Origin: Aquatica leii | Taxonomy: Eukaryota > Arthropoda > Insecta > Coleoptera > Lampyridae | Assembly (NCBI GenBank): GCA_035610365.1 | Contig: CM069432.1 | Coordinates: 259,591,177 to 259,655,176, forward strand | Direction: 5' to 3' | Length of the DNA: 64,000 bases | Shown: piece by piece, positions 35,380 through 45,559 of the stretch | How the letters are laid out: every line of letters begins with the position of its first letter | How positions within the stretch are numbered: the first letter of the stretch is position 1 | The notes under the pieces: generated by a model | The model's input: only the letters and a program-made list of their open reading frames with translations | The model's database searches: none | What the model was told of the DNA's origin: nothing | Program-made: the position numbers and the translations under genes

Positions 35380-36000
35380 TTATAGCACATGTTCAAAGTG
35401 CCTTCCATTATTGAAAATACATTTATTCAATCTGCGACTGGTGCTTAACACAGCAGCTTCAATTTAAACTCTATCGCGTTTTGAATTTGAGCAATCACGG
35501 TATCGCGAGTAGTAGGTCGTGTTTGAAAAACATACTATAATTTGGGTAGGTTGCTTGTAAACAATTGCTAACTTCCAAATAATAGTGTGCTGGGCATCCG
35601 TCATGCTAAAACCACATATTTTGTTTATTTTCTAGTAAAGCAACTTCCATAAATACCTTTTAGTACATTTCTGATTGACGGATAGGCAACTTTCCACTTA
35701 CAGTTGCGTGTTGGCTAGAAATTTCAATTGCTAAAAAGTTTTTCTACTATAAGAAAGGCAACACAGGCTAGAGATTTGGATTTCGTCCAAACGCCATTCT
35801 TACGTTAAATGTTGGAGGTTGCAGAGCAGCACTCCGTAAGGATAGGATTTTCTTACATCAACATCCACTTTTTGTCAATCTTTTTAGGGGAAATTTCTCT
35901 CGATGCGGAACGTATGAACCTCTTGTTTTGCAATACAGACAAACAAAAGACGAACTTTTTTCATTCTGCTTTTTTGTTTACAATGTGCGCGTCAAAGCAG
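35380..36000 (-). pseudogene. mariner-like transposase C-terminal fragment
   Basis: On the minus strand the stop codon at 35380-35382 follows GRHFEHVL, the characteristic C-terminus of mariner-type transposases (GGHFEHLL). Preceding it are ALRQIQNAIEFKLKLLC-like sequence and RPTTRDTVIAQIQNAIEF (about 35455-35525), which corresponds to the family's RPTTRENMI.RI..A segment. Further upstream (to about 36000) the reading is too decayed to align with confidence. The catalytic residues are not visible. Confidence 0.6.
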
Positions 36001-36019
36001 CAACCTCTGATATTTTTAA

Positions 36020-36640
36020 CGATGTAAATAAATGCAGGGATGCCTTTTGAAGTTTACTCCCTTATGGAAACAAGGGGATCACCGGTAGAAAAACGGGCTA
36101 CACATAAAAATAGACCTAATACCATAGCTAAAGGAACTCATTCAGCAGCATATCCGATCTTCCCAGTTTTACAGTCACATTATTCAATACGAAAAATTTT
36201 CTGAGATTTGATTTGCCGGAAACTCTGTCAGTTAAAGCTACGCATGACTTATTTCTCTAAAGTTATAGGATTAACGTTTCATATAAAGTTTATAAAATTA
36301 ATATTAAATTTCACACCAGACCCAGTACGATTTTCTTTGCTTGACAGCTGTGGTACTATGTGTTTGGTGTACATGATGTATCTGATGACGTTTACAACCA
36401 AACAACCAAAGTGCAAGAAAAAAAGGACATAATGATGTAACATCTCACCTATTCCACTATTTAAGACAAGCAGATATCTCGACAGAAACTTTGGTTATTT
36501 TTAGCGACGGATGTGTTGGTCGAAATAAAAACTACACAATGGTTATATTTAAAACTATCACTCATATTTTCCCAATAAGAGGCCATTCATTTATGCCAAA
36601 TGACCAAGATTGCTCGATTATTGGCAAAGTAAAAGAGAAG
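36020..36640 (+). pseudogene. DUF7869-like transposon-associated protein fragment
   Basis: Fragment of a protein family common in arthropod genomes and annotated, from memory, as DUF7869; its enzymatic role is not established. Readable parts are FPVLQSHYSIRKNFLRFDLP (about 36160-36225; family: SHY.R......L), QLWYYVFGVHDV (about 36350), KKGHNDVTSHLFHYLRQADI, then LVIFSDGCVGRNKNYTMVIF and FPIRGHSFMPNDQDCSIIGK (36491-36640). FSDGC.GQNKN and FP.RGHS are the family's strongest motifs. The coding reading runs straight into AAGGTAAGT at 36638-36645, a strong splice donor, which suggests the fragment is an exon rather than a processed copy. Upstream pieces lie in other frames. Confidence 0.65.
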
Positions 36641-36674
36641 GTAAGTATTGAAACTGTTACGTTTATTTTTTCGC

Positions 36675-37411
36675 AACAAAAAAAAGAAGGTGACAGCTAA
36701 CACAGTTGTTCTCGGAGATGGGGTCGCAGACTTCGTGATGATCGATTATAAACTAAATCTAAAAAAGCGCCAAAACGATGAAAGACTTTAGGGACGTATA
36801 CTTATGTTATGTTATATTTTATTCAGTAGGGGATTAGCTAATTCCGTACCAGTATTACCTAAAACTCCATTAAAATCTAACACAAAAGAAAACGTACAAA
36901 CGGCGTTATCGCAAGTAAATCCTGTCTTTCATTCATACGATCATTGAAATAAGCGAATGTGCCGAGCTTCCCTCTAATTAAATTCGCAACTTGGGTAATT
37001 ATGTCCTCCAATAAGACTGTATTCAACCCCTTGAGCTTCAGCGACGTGACATCGTGGAATTTTTTCAATTGTAACAGGTGTTTATCAACTCCACAGATAA
37101 GGAATACAGATGAAGGTGTGGAGACCCGCTAAAGAATCAGTTTAAACTCTCAATACAAAGAAAATCTAACGGCTTACCCGGAATAGGCTTTCAATCAAAT
37201 AGACACAAAATTGCGTGAAATAACTTAATGATGAAAGCCGTGTTGGGCGTAGACACCACTAAGCGGACGTCTGTGTTACACAAACGTTACATAAAGAAAA
37301 ATTAAATCGCGTTTTTAAAATTTGATGGTCAACCACGAAGAGTGGGCGCGTCGAGGATAAATCTTATACTGAAAAATTTTTAATATACCAAATTTTTAAC
37401 ATAACGAAACA
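36675..37411 (-). repeat. Unidentified repeat module, copy C
   Basis: The most complete-looking of three copies (others at 2867-3141 and 23216-24421). On the minus strand a frame is open through 36877-37068 (LKKFHDVTSLKLKGLNTV, then LLEDIITQVANLIRGKLG), extending upstream as FLICGVDKHLLQ. A corresponding reading is partly kept in copy A. I do not recognise this protein. The end at about 37400 (ATACCA.ATTTTTAACATAAC) matches the end of copy B at about 24410, so that edge may be a true terminus. Confidence 0.7.
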
Positions 37412-40400
37412 CCAGGGGAATGAGAGAAAGTTATAAAAACCTGTTGTTCGAAACCATTACCGTTTGATGTAGTTAATGTTGAGCAATTGTATCTTTTTAA
37501 CATACGGAAAGCAGGTGAACGTTATTTCTTAAAAACACATAAACTACCCCTAAAGCTAAAGTCTCTTTGTATGTATAAAATATGTAGAGAAAATCCCAAC
37601 ATTGTCTTGTTAAGAGAAACATCCTCCGGTCCATGGATGAGATCTTTGGTAAAGAGTTTGCATTAACTCAGCTGTACCTAGGTCCTATTCCAGTCAATTC
37701 AATAAAATTATGATGGAGATTCGGAAGATAACAGTAGTGGATGTGAGGACATTTTTTGTTGTAGTTCCTGTTACTGTATCTAATTTACTAGTTAAGTTGT
37801 TAATAAATAATTTTCATGCATTCTGTGCCATGTTCTTGCAAAAACAACCCTTGTTAGTTATGTTTCTTTTTTTTATTACAAAATCAAAATTTCATAATGC
37901 AGCTCCAACGACATTTCCCATCTTTTGATATCAATTATTTTGCGATCTCTGATATGCCTGGGATCACAATTATTTTTTTTTTATTCCCAAAAAGTAAAAA
38001 CTTTGAGGAGCGTTGTTTGTAAAAAAAAACGCTTCAATGGCCCTCTTGACTTCTATTTGTGTATTACAATTAATTAGTTGTAGCTCCTCCCACATTACAC
38101 CGCGAATTTGAAATTTGAAGAAGAAAATAGTGTAATTGCAGAATATGAGAAAAATATAAATTTATAAATATATTATTTTCAATTGTTGTTTATACAATGT
38201 GAATTTAAATTTGGCGATTAAATTGTCGAAATTTTGGTAATTTTTAATTGGATTTTTATCTAAGGGGTAAAAACGTGGTAAATCAGAAAATGTCCTAGAA
38301 TTGTTGACAAATGTTTTTATTGTTGGTTGTAAATACCTCATGAGTCTTTTATTTCGATTCTGACATTGAAACGTGTCAAGACGACGAGCTTACATATAGG
38401 ATGTTTCGGAAATTGCTCGATAACGGCCTCAAATTGTTTCTACACAAAACGACAAACAGCTAATGAAAGTAAAATTTACGATCATCTAAATTCGCGCAAA
38501 TCTCCCTAAAACTATTTATCGTGAGTTTTTTCCCTCAGATTTGTTAGTAAATCCACCCCCTTATATACAGAGTCTTTATATTTTTTTACGATATATATCA
38601 TACGCTATGTTCACAATGCGAATGCAATATTGTTTTTATAGCAAGCTTCAAATGTTCGACGTGGCCTCGATTACATTTCATATAGAAATATCTGCAGGGG
38701 AATATGTTTCCTAAAAGCTATTTATTTTTATGTGCGAGTGTTATCATTGATAGGCGACTGACTATTGAAGCTCTGCTGATTTTTACTGTTTCACTAAAAG
38801 ATTTCAAGATACCTTAATGTATTTGGCTTTGGGGGAAATATAATATAAAAAAATACACACATATATATAAAGCGCGCGATTTATTTTTTGTCGACGTTTA
38901 ATGGACGAAGAAAAATCAACCTGTATTTATTACTTTGATTATATTTGTATAATAAATAGCAAATTATTCTTCGAAGGTTTTACGCTTTTATAATCAACTA
39001 CAAAAACCCTCAAGGAATGATTCATTGTTAAAGAAACGAATAAAAGGGACATGAATAGCCTCCTTTGCAAGATGACTTTTGTTGAAATTTGATTTACATA
39101 TTATCATATAATACCGAATTCAAAAGAAAATTTTATATTGAAAAATGAATTTTCCTTTCACCGCGGAAATGATATTTTTTGTTTGTTTATTGAAACGCCT
39201 TCTATTTAATATCGCAAAAGCTCCCGTTAACGGAAACCGATTCGCGAGCATAAATATTAAAACAAAAATCGGTTAACCGAGGAATTAAAAAGAGGCGTTG
39301 TCGCATCGATTTACTCACTATCGGTATTTTATAGGGCGTAATGAAATTTCACTTGAACGTCGTTTAAAGAAGCCATTAAAATGTTATAATACCACGCAAT
39401 GTCTGCAAAAGCAATAAATGGAGCGGGCATCCCATATGGCAACGTCGTAATTACTAACAATAGCCATAATCTATTTTGAACACGTAATATGACAGCATTA
39501 AGACTTCTTTCGTAGGAAGCCATTTAGGCTACGTATCTGCATAAACCATCTTCCATATCCTTACACAGCTGTTATGGCCGTTGCCCAAAAACAGACCGAA
39601 ACGCCTTTAGCATAAGAACAAACCCTGATATACATACAAACTGTCTAATCGACCCCTTTTGTCTTAGTGAGACCTTAACACCATCTTCCTTTCCCTCGAA
39701 ATGTCCGAGCTAACGCCGTCCTCGTCGGAAATCGCCAACTAAGTTGTAACTGCAATATGTGACTCGGCTGCCGCCTTGTCGAGATTGCAACTAACTCAAA
39801 CTTTTTTTACTAGATCCCACACCGACGTGACCCACTAAACATAGCCATTAAAAAAAACACAACATCGATCCTAAAATCAATAAATAGGGACGATTCGACG
39901 TGCGTAAAATTCGTAAGGGACCAAAAGGGTCTTGCAAACACGGGTCACGACTTAACGCATTTCTCAATATCTTTTTCACTAATGATAAGTTGAGAAATCG
40001 AAAAAGTTTTCCAAGCTCCGAAATTATTGTGTAACTAATCTAAACTAAAAAGTTTTTTTTTCTCCAAATACGTTACGATGTAACTGATATTGCAGAAGGT
40101 AATATGCCTCCCTAGAGCTGAGTAATTATTAAATTTATGCTGATTCTACGTCTTAGTTGGCCATACCGTTCGAATTACAACAAGATTTACAATATTACCT
40201 TGATACGCCTTGCTTAATACTAATTTATCTGAGGGGGAAATCTCCAGAACCCATTTGAGATATGATTATTGCGATACAATGTTAGTCGATTTCATTCTAA
40301 TGTTTCAAATTGAAATTAATTTCTGAAAACGCGGTTTTTTTCTTTGGAAGTGATCGTTATTTCTATTTTTTAAAACGGTAGTTTTATAAAAATTACGAAG

Positions 40401-40799
40401 ACAAAATAAATCATACAATCGACGATGCTTATGTGAAAGATTTAAGCTTAAAAAGTAAGATGTAATTGATTAGAAGTTCCAAGTTTCGAAGTTCAAGCTT
40501 ATCGTACTTTCTAAGCAGGCTCGATTTGATTTAGTAACTAAGTTAGTTATGAAAGAGTTACGCAGTAGACACTATTTTTATTGAAAATAGACAATGCATA
40601 AAAATTAAACAAACATTTTTTAAACAATTCTGTCAGACTGTAATCAGAAAAAAATTCAAATCGACTAATAGCATTAAAATTACACTGACTATTTGCTAGT
40701 AGCTGATTACAGCGACTATTTTTTCACGTTGTTTGGTTGGGTTTTTGTTCAAATAAATGCACAAAAAAAGTAGCAATTTGTCTCAATGTAAACATTAAC
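37412..40799. other. Long non-coding stretch
   Basis: No supported coding region. The open frame at 37710-37928 lacks recognisable similarity. At 38393 ATATAGGATGTTTCGG, and at 38572 TATACAGAGTCTTTATA, resemble ends of insect mariner-type repeats, but they are too weak to define an element. The part at 39140-39900 is less AT-rich than its surroundings and may be unique sequence. Confidence 0.45.
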
Positions 40800-40837
40800 A
40801 ATTCAGCACCGTCGCCATTGTGATTTCGCTTTTGAGA

Positions 40838-40985
40838 TTTTCTCGAACATAAGGTAAGTGAATTGGTATTGAAACGTTCAAGAAATTATTCTCAAGTTTC
40901 AGAACGTTCACCAAAAGATATAGAAAATTCTTGAACGTTTCGCCAAAATATATAAAAGCGATACAAATGAATCAGAGATCAGTTA
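40838..40985 (+). promoter_or_regulatory. TATA/initiator promoter with heat-shock-element motifs
   Basis: TATAAAAG at 40951-40958 is followed 28 bp later by TCAGTT (TCAGT at 40979-40983), the arthropod initiator, at the normal TATA-to-start spacing. Upstream there are alternating GAA/TTC blocks with 2 bp gaps, the heat-shock factor pattern. GAAaaTTCttGAAcgTTt at 40923-40940 has four units, the last imperfect. GAAcgTTC lies at 40902-40909, TTCaaGAA at 40877-40884 and TTCtcGAA at 40840-40847. Downstream, GTAAGT at 41148 and TCATCTTACAG ending about 41318 could bound a leader intron. It could belong to a host heat-shock-type gene or to an LTR element. Activity is inferred. Confidence 0.55.
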
Positions 40986-41317
40986 TTCCAGTAATTTGAA
41001 GACGGCAGTGTTAAGAAGATTATTCAAGTTTAAATAAATAAGTAATTAACGTGTGTGTTCGAGATAAATATACGGAGTATAACCTTGTACGTGACTTTAA
41101 AGTAAACAATAAGTATTAAACTAGTTATCCGCGGACTTTATCCTCGTGTAAGTGATAGTGCGATATAAATTAATGTGTTTTTATTAAATATCCTTAGATT
41201 TAATTAGTTCGGTTAGTTATAAACGTGTACATATTTTTAGTATAAATAAATTAATTAGTTTTTAATAATCGTAACAGTATAATCTAAAAAACTTTATAAT
41301 TAGTCATCTTACAGAAA

Positions 41318-41790
41318 CCACACAAGATTTGGTGAAAGCTCGACTGATTAAATATAAACAACTGTCGAACAAACACCAGTCAACACCAAAACAAGCAAGA
41401 ACACAAGATGGGAACAGTTTCATAGTTTAGCTTTGAACGTAATTATGAGTTAACTGCATCAACCGAGATGAAACAGATCGCATCAACTTTAGAGGACTGG
41501 GCATATCACATAACGCAAAAAAATTGAGAAAACTACAAAGAATCTGTTGTCAAAATTTTGTGGAATGGAACCGTACTTATTCAGGAAAAATATTTCAGGG
41601 ATTATAATGAAAAAGTTTATTCATTAACATATTCCCGAAAAGAAGAAACATTTTCTACAACTCTCATGAAATCAGAAATAGAAAAAATCCTAGCAGCATG
41701 GGATGAAAATACTTCAAATGGCTTACAAAGGAAATTTTATCACTCACATGGAAAAGCGGAAAATCAAAAGCATTGGTCCAATATTTTATA
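41318..41790 (+). other. Coding-like stretch downstream of the promoter, unrecognised
   Basis: After the candidate splice acceptor the sequence reads DLVKARLIKYKQLSNKHQ, then (after a stop) NYELTASTEMKQIASTLEDW and ESVVKILWNGTVLIQEKYF. The frame from 41558 to 41791 is open for 77 codons (EETFSTTLMKSEIEKILAAW). The segment looks like decayed protein-coding sequence with at least two stops. I do not recognise it. Its position after a TATA promoter and leader would suit the first ORF of an LTR retrotransposon (gag). Confidence 0.35.
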
Positions 41791-41984
41791 GAAGAAATAG
41801 ATCATTATAGAAATCAGGTTAACTGATAGTTTTTCATAAATTAATATCATCAAGAGGTCATATTGGTAGGAATCATTATATAAGAGGTGGTATTAAAATC
41901 TCGCGATAGGATAAAACAAAATAAGAAATAGACAATAGATTGGTTTGGATCCTAACAAGATAAGAATTATGAACCATTCAAATC

Positions 41985-43093
41985 TTTCTTTTGCAGTAAC
42001 ACAACTAGCTAAAAGTGAAGTAGGTGAGCAACAGTTTTTAAAAGTAACGGGATACTCATCTGGAAGCTCCATCAAATCCAGATTTTGAACAAGATGCTGG
42101 AGACCGTGTAGAAAATGACGATAGTGTAGAAGAAAATGAAGACAACAGCAGAAACAGCGAAAATGTAGAAAATTCGGTACAAGGAAATACAAATTTCTAT
42201 TTCGGCAAAGATAACGTTAAGGGGAGGAAGACTTGCTCTACAAAATCTGTTCGAACAAGGGCAGGAAATATCATAACGCTCTTCAATGTTTTATACTTTT
42301 CATAAATGATCAAATGATAACTGACATCGTGATACATACAAATGAAACGATCTTTGAAAAAATAAGGCAATAGAAAGAATCACCGCATTATCAACCTACT
42401 AATGAAAATAGTTTGCAAAGACAGCCGCAGTTCAGTGAAAGACTTTTGGAAAACTAACGCAAAACTGCGATGAATTTTTACTTAGCTGCCTACGTTTCGA
42501 CAACAAGAAGAACCGCCGTTTGCGGCAAATTAGCTGCTATTAGAGCTATTGTGGACAAGTTTGTTGATAATTGCAAAAGTGATTATACACTGGGCCAATA
42601 TTTAGCAATAGACGAAAAATTAGAAGCATTTAAAGGTAAATGCCCTTTTTGTCAATATATGCCAAATAAACCTGCCAAATATGGCATAAAGGTTCATGCC
42701 CTGGTAGATGCTTGAACACACTACTTAGTCAACATGGAAGTTTACGCGGGTAAACAGCTAGAAGGTCCGTTCTGTGCAAGCAACAACCCCAAAGATATAG
42801 TTCATAAACTGGTAGTTCCCGTCTCAAGAACAAATAGAAACATCACTAACGACAACTGGTACACAAGCTACGACCTCTTTATCAGGTTGCGCCCAGAGCA
42901 TGGCCTCACTGCTGTACGAACCATTTGCGAAAACAAAAGCGAAATTCCCACAAACTTTGCAAATGCGAGAAATCGAGATACATACGCAAATCTTTTTGGA
43001 TATCAACAAAGTTATATATTACTTTCCTTTGCCATATATGCGAAAGAAGCAAAGTTGTCTTTTTGCTGTCATCTTCTCACCACGATAGGCTAA
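41985..43093 (+). pseudogene. piggyBac-like transposase remnant b
   Basis: The best-preserved piggyBac piece in the window. An acidic N-terminal part (NPDFEQDAGDRVENDDSVEE, about 42075-42135) is followed near 42230-42450 by RTRAGNIIT, the linker to the core (family: R.G.....N). In the catalytic core, CGKLAAIRAIVDKFVDNCKS and YTLGQYLAIDEKLEAFKGKC (42470-42715; the IDE Asp is present) are followed by PNKPAKYGIKVHALVDA. After one stop come NMEVYAGKQLEGPF (family: LE.Y.GK...GPY), VVPVSRTNRNITNDNWYTSY (the DNW Asp, 42734-43093), then HGLTAVRTICENKSEIP. The last part (HGLTA...FCCH) is continued in another frame to about 43090, where a mariner copy begins. The third catalytic Asp region (GVD) is missing. 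Confidence 0.9.
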
Positions 43094-43094
43094 T

Positions 43095-43676
43095 AGATAA
43101 TTTCAGAAAGTATCCATCTGATTTTAGTCAAACGGGTTCTCACCCAGTTTCAACAACACACCTTTTTTCCGAAGCGAAAAATTTTGATGAATCGCTGGGA
43201 TTTATCCATAACTTTCTGCGTTTCGGATTCTCATAAAGTATCTATTTCTCATTGTTCGTCTCAATGTTCCACAAAAGAAAAGACCGATGCACTGCCACTC
43301 GTTGATTTTTATTGGTTTCGATGAGAAACCAATTTTCCTTCGTTCTAGATCTTTTTTGACTCATGTAGGCGTTTAGAAATCGTTTGCCACGTTACTTCCA
43401 ACTGTTCAGCAAGCTTTTTTTGCGTTTGTGTTAAATTCTCAGCGAGCAGTTGTTTCAAATCATGTTGACGCACTTCCAAAGTTCTCCAAGGGGTTGTTTG
43501 TCGTATAGACTAAAATTACCATTTTTAAACCGCTTGAACCAAAATGCGCAGACATCGTAAACTACAACACCTTTGCCCAGAAACGAACAAATCGATTCGC
43601 ATGCTTTTGCAGCATTTTATCCTTGTTGGAATTTGTAAAAAATGCAATGTCGGATATACACCTTATCTGTTGCCAT
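43095..43676 (-). pseudogene. mariner transposase remnant inserted in piggyBac
   Basis: Minus-strand N-terminal and central parts of a Mos1-type mariner transposase. The start MATDKVYIRHCIFYKFQQG (ATG at 43676) and ICSFLGKGVVVYDVCAFWFK with RFKNGNFSLYDKQPLG match the family's N-terminal HTH region (IRHC.LYEF..G..A...N.C..FG.......C..WF..F..G.FSL.D). Then KRFLNAYMSQKRS and NRYFMRIRNAESYG correspond to the first Asp and the segment after it (W..YDNPKRR.SW). Stops and frameshifts are frequent, and the C-terminal half is missing beyond 43095, at the border with the piggyBac reading. The copy is opposite in orientation to the element it interrupts. Confidence 0.8.
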
Positions 43677-43699
43677 TTTCGACTGTACTGAACTTAATA

Positions 43700-44125
43700 C
43701 TTTTGAGGTTTATGTTGGACTTTCTGCCAAACAATATGTTCTTTTTAATAGCTATATATCACAAAGAAGCGAGAAAATCCATTCAATTTAAAATTGATTT
43801 CATGACTGCTTAAAATAATGTGGATTATTTATTTGTACAAATAATTGCTAATATAGAAAAAGCCCGTTTAATAAAACAAAATGTTCGAAAACGAATCCAA
43901 TATCTGCAGAAGTGTAGTACGATATTTTTTTAAAATCTTAGGAAATATAAAGAAAAACCATAAGGAGCCGTGAGCCAGAGGTTGAGCTAAAGGATATAAA
44001 GATAATAATAACAAATAACAAGACTATCAAATACACTATTTGGGGAGCTGTTTTTCCTTCAAAAATTGTTCCAACTACTGACATACCAAAGTTAGCTACC
44101 TTGTTATATTCACTTAACAAGTTAT
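43700..44125. other. No recognisable gene
   Basis: Probable continuation of the mariner 5' region and flanking piggyBac or unrelated DNA. The minus-strand frame 43938-44138 has hydrophobic content (YLIVLLFVIIIFISF) but no recognisable similarity. I could not find where, or whether, the piggyBac reading resumes. Confidence 0.35.
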
Positions 44126-44494
44126 GTGAAAGCAACAATCAAGAAGTTAAAACAGAAATTGCAAGTGAACGTATTTAATGTATTACTACTGCCTTTAGTA
44201 ATAGCCTTAGCTGCCTCACCAGTGTGTTTGCGAGCAGTGCTGCCGCGAAAGTTGACTGATGGATCTAAAAAATCAAAACGCTCCATTTCGACAAAAAAAC
44301 TACGTATTTATTGGGCATTAAACGAAAATATGGAAGGACCTGGAATTATGAAAATGAAAAAACTGGCTAGAAGTTACCAGAAGAACCATAAACACTTAAT
44401 TGGTTCTAAACCAGTCCAAAATCCATGGCAAACACCTAAATCGCCATGGTACAGAATACATAGAGATTTTGCAAGACTTGTTGAAAAGACTTAA
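44126..44494 (+). pseudogene. Chimeric ORF ending in Ty3/gypsy integrase fragment
   Basis: An open frame of 122 codons. Its second half reads GPGIMKMKKLARSYQKN and then QNPWQTPKSPWYRIHRDFAR. The first matches the end of the gypsy H2C2 region (HPGI.RMK.LARSYVWWP) and the second the start of the integrase core (APW..P..PW.R.H.DFAG). The residues normally between them, including the zinc-binding Cys pair, are missing, so there is an in-frame internal deletion. The first half (VNVFNVLLLPLVIALAASPV) is unrecognised. The frame is probably open by chance rather than by selection. Confidence 0.6.
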
Positions 44495-44862
44495 GTACTA
44501 TTTGAGTTCAGTGTTTTTCTAATTGTAAGGTTTGCGTAACAAAAAAGTACACCGTTTCAAGCATATAAAAAAATGTACAAATCAAACTACATATGTATAT
44601 CCTAAGAAAAATTTACCATTAAAAAGAAAATTTTACCTTTTACTTTGTAACCCAATGTTGTATCCGTGAGTTCATTTAAAAAAGTGGTTATAGGTTTTTC
44701 TATTACTAATTATACTGTACATGGTAATTTTGTTATAATACACAGTCGAATTAGTTCCGTGACTACAATATATGTGTAATGTCAATGTAAAAAATGTAAA
44801 AAAAATGTGTAATAAGTATTATAATAACTAATATAATAACTAATGCAATATTGTATTTATCA
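44495..44862. other. No recognisable feature
   Basis: Short AT-rich spacer between a gypsy integrase fragment and a pogo N-terminus. ATAATAACTAATATAATAACTAATG near 44820-44845 is a small direct repeat. Confidence 0.4.
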
Positions 44863-45330
44863 GAATGCCATCTCGTTCAGAAAAAGAAGCCAAAAGTCTA
44901 CGGTGTAAATGGGATGCAAACACTGCCATAGAAGCTGTGGAACAAGAATTGATGGGTCTAAATTACGCAACCAGATCGTGCAATATTTAAAAAACCAGTG
45001 TCAAGAGGAATTTAAAATTTTATCAGGAAGTATCTCTCATCAAAAAACTTGAGCCTCCACTAGGAAACCGTGCAGTTTACCACAAGAATTGGAAGATGAT
45101 TTGGTCGGACACTGACTTCTTTTGGAGCGCATGTTTTACGGAACCACACGAGAAGGGCTAAGAAAACTGACGAAAATGCAAAAAATGAAATAAGTACCAG
45201 CGTTAACTTTGAAAAACGATTTGCCGGCCCGGGGTGGTACAGGAGGTTTATGAATCGTTATCCTAAGTTAAATTGAAGGTTACCGAAAGCTACTTCTCTG
45301 GTTAGAGCAGCAGAAACTTACCGCATGTTT
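44863..45330 (+). pseudogene. pogo-like transposase N-terminal fragment d
   Basis: N-terminus of a pogo/Jerky-like protein. MPSRSEKEAKSLRCKWDANT and AIEAVEQELMGLNYATRSCN match the Psq-type helix-turn-helix (W....A...V......Y..AS..F.V...TL.R). PLGNRAVYHKNWKM and a decayed CENP-B-type region follow (FEKRFAGPGWYRRFMNRYPK; family: ...AG..W...F..R.P.LS.R.PE). PKATSLVRAAETYRM ends the readable part. The catalytic core is missing. The C-terminal fragment at 47537-48235 lies beyond a gypsy fragment and may be the other end of the same copy; this is inferred from order and strand only. Confidence 0.7.
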
Positions 45331-45429
45331 GCTACTGGATCTTATTCGCCATCATCTATCATTTACGCTAGACAACGCATGAAAGGCAGTTTGACTTATA
45401 GAGCAACACTAGAAACCACTTTTCATTGT

Positions 45430-45558
45430 GTGTAAGTTATTCCCTTTATTTGTCAAAGGCATTTCCACAACCATTTACGCAGTTGTCCTCTAGTTTCTCA
45501 CACTTAATAAACGACAATATTAAATAAAATTCTATTCTCACTCAAATAAGCGATCATA
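45430..45558. repeat. Direct repeat flanking a gypsy fragment, left copy
   Basis: About 125 bp related to 47203-47335 in the same orientation. Shared blocks: TTTGTCAA.GGC.TTTCCACAA, CTCTAGTTTCT.ACAC, AATAAACGACAATA (ACATAAACGACAATAG in the other copy) and TATTCTCACT.AA.TAAGCGA. It directly adjoins gypsy integrase coding sequence. It may be an LTR piece or part of the sequence into which the gypsy fragment was placed. Confidence 0.65.
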
Positions 45559-45559
45559 C

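Noticed and set aside
43938-44138. Hydrophobic minus-strand ORF considered as a membrane protein
   Set aside because: Low-complexity AT-driven hydrophobicity in a short frame, with no start context or conservation evidence.
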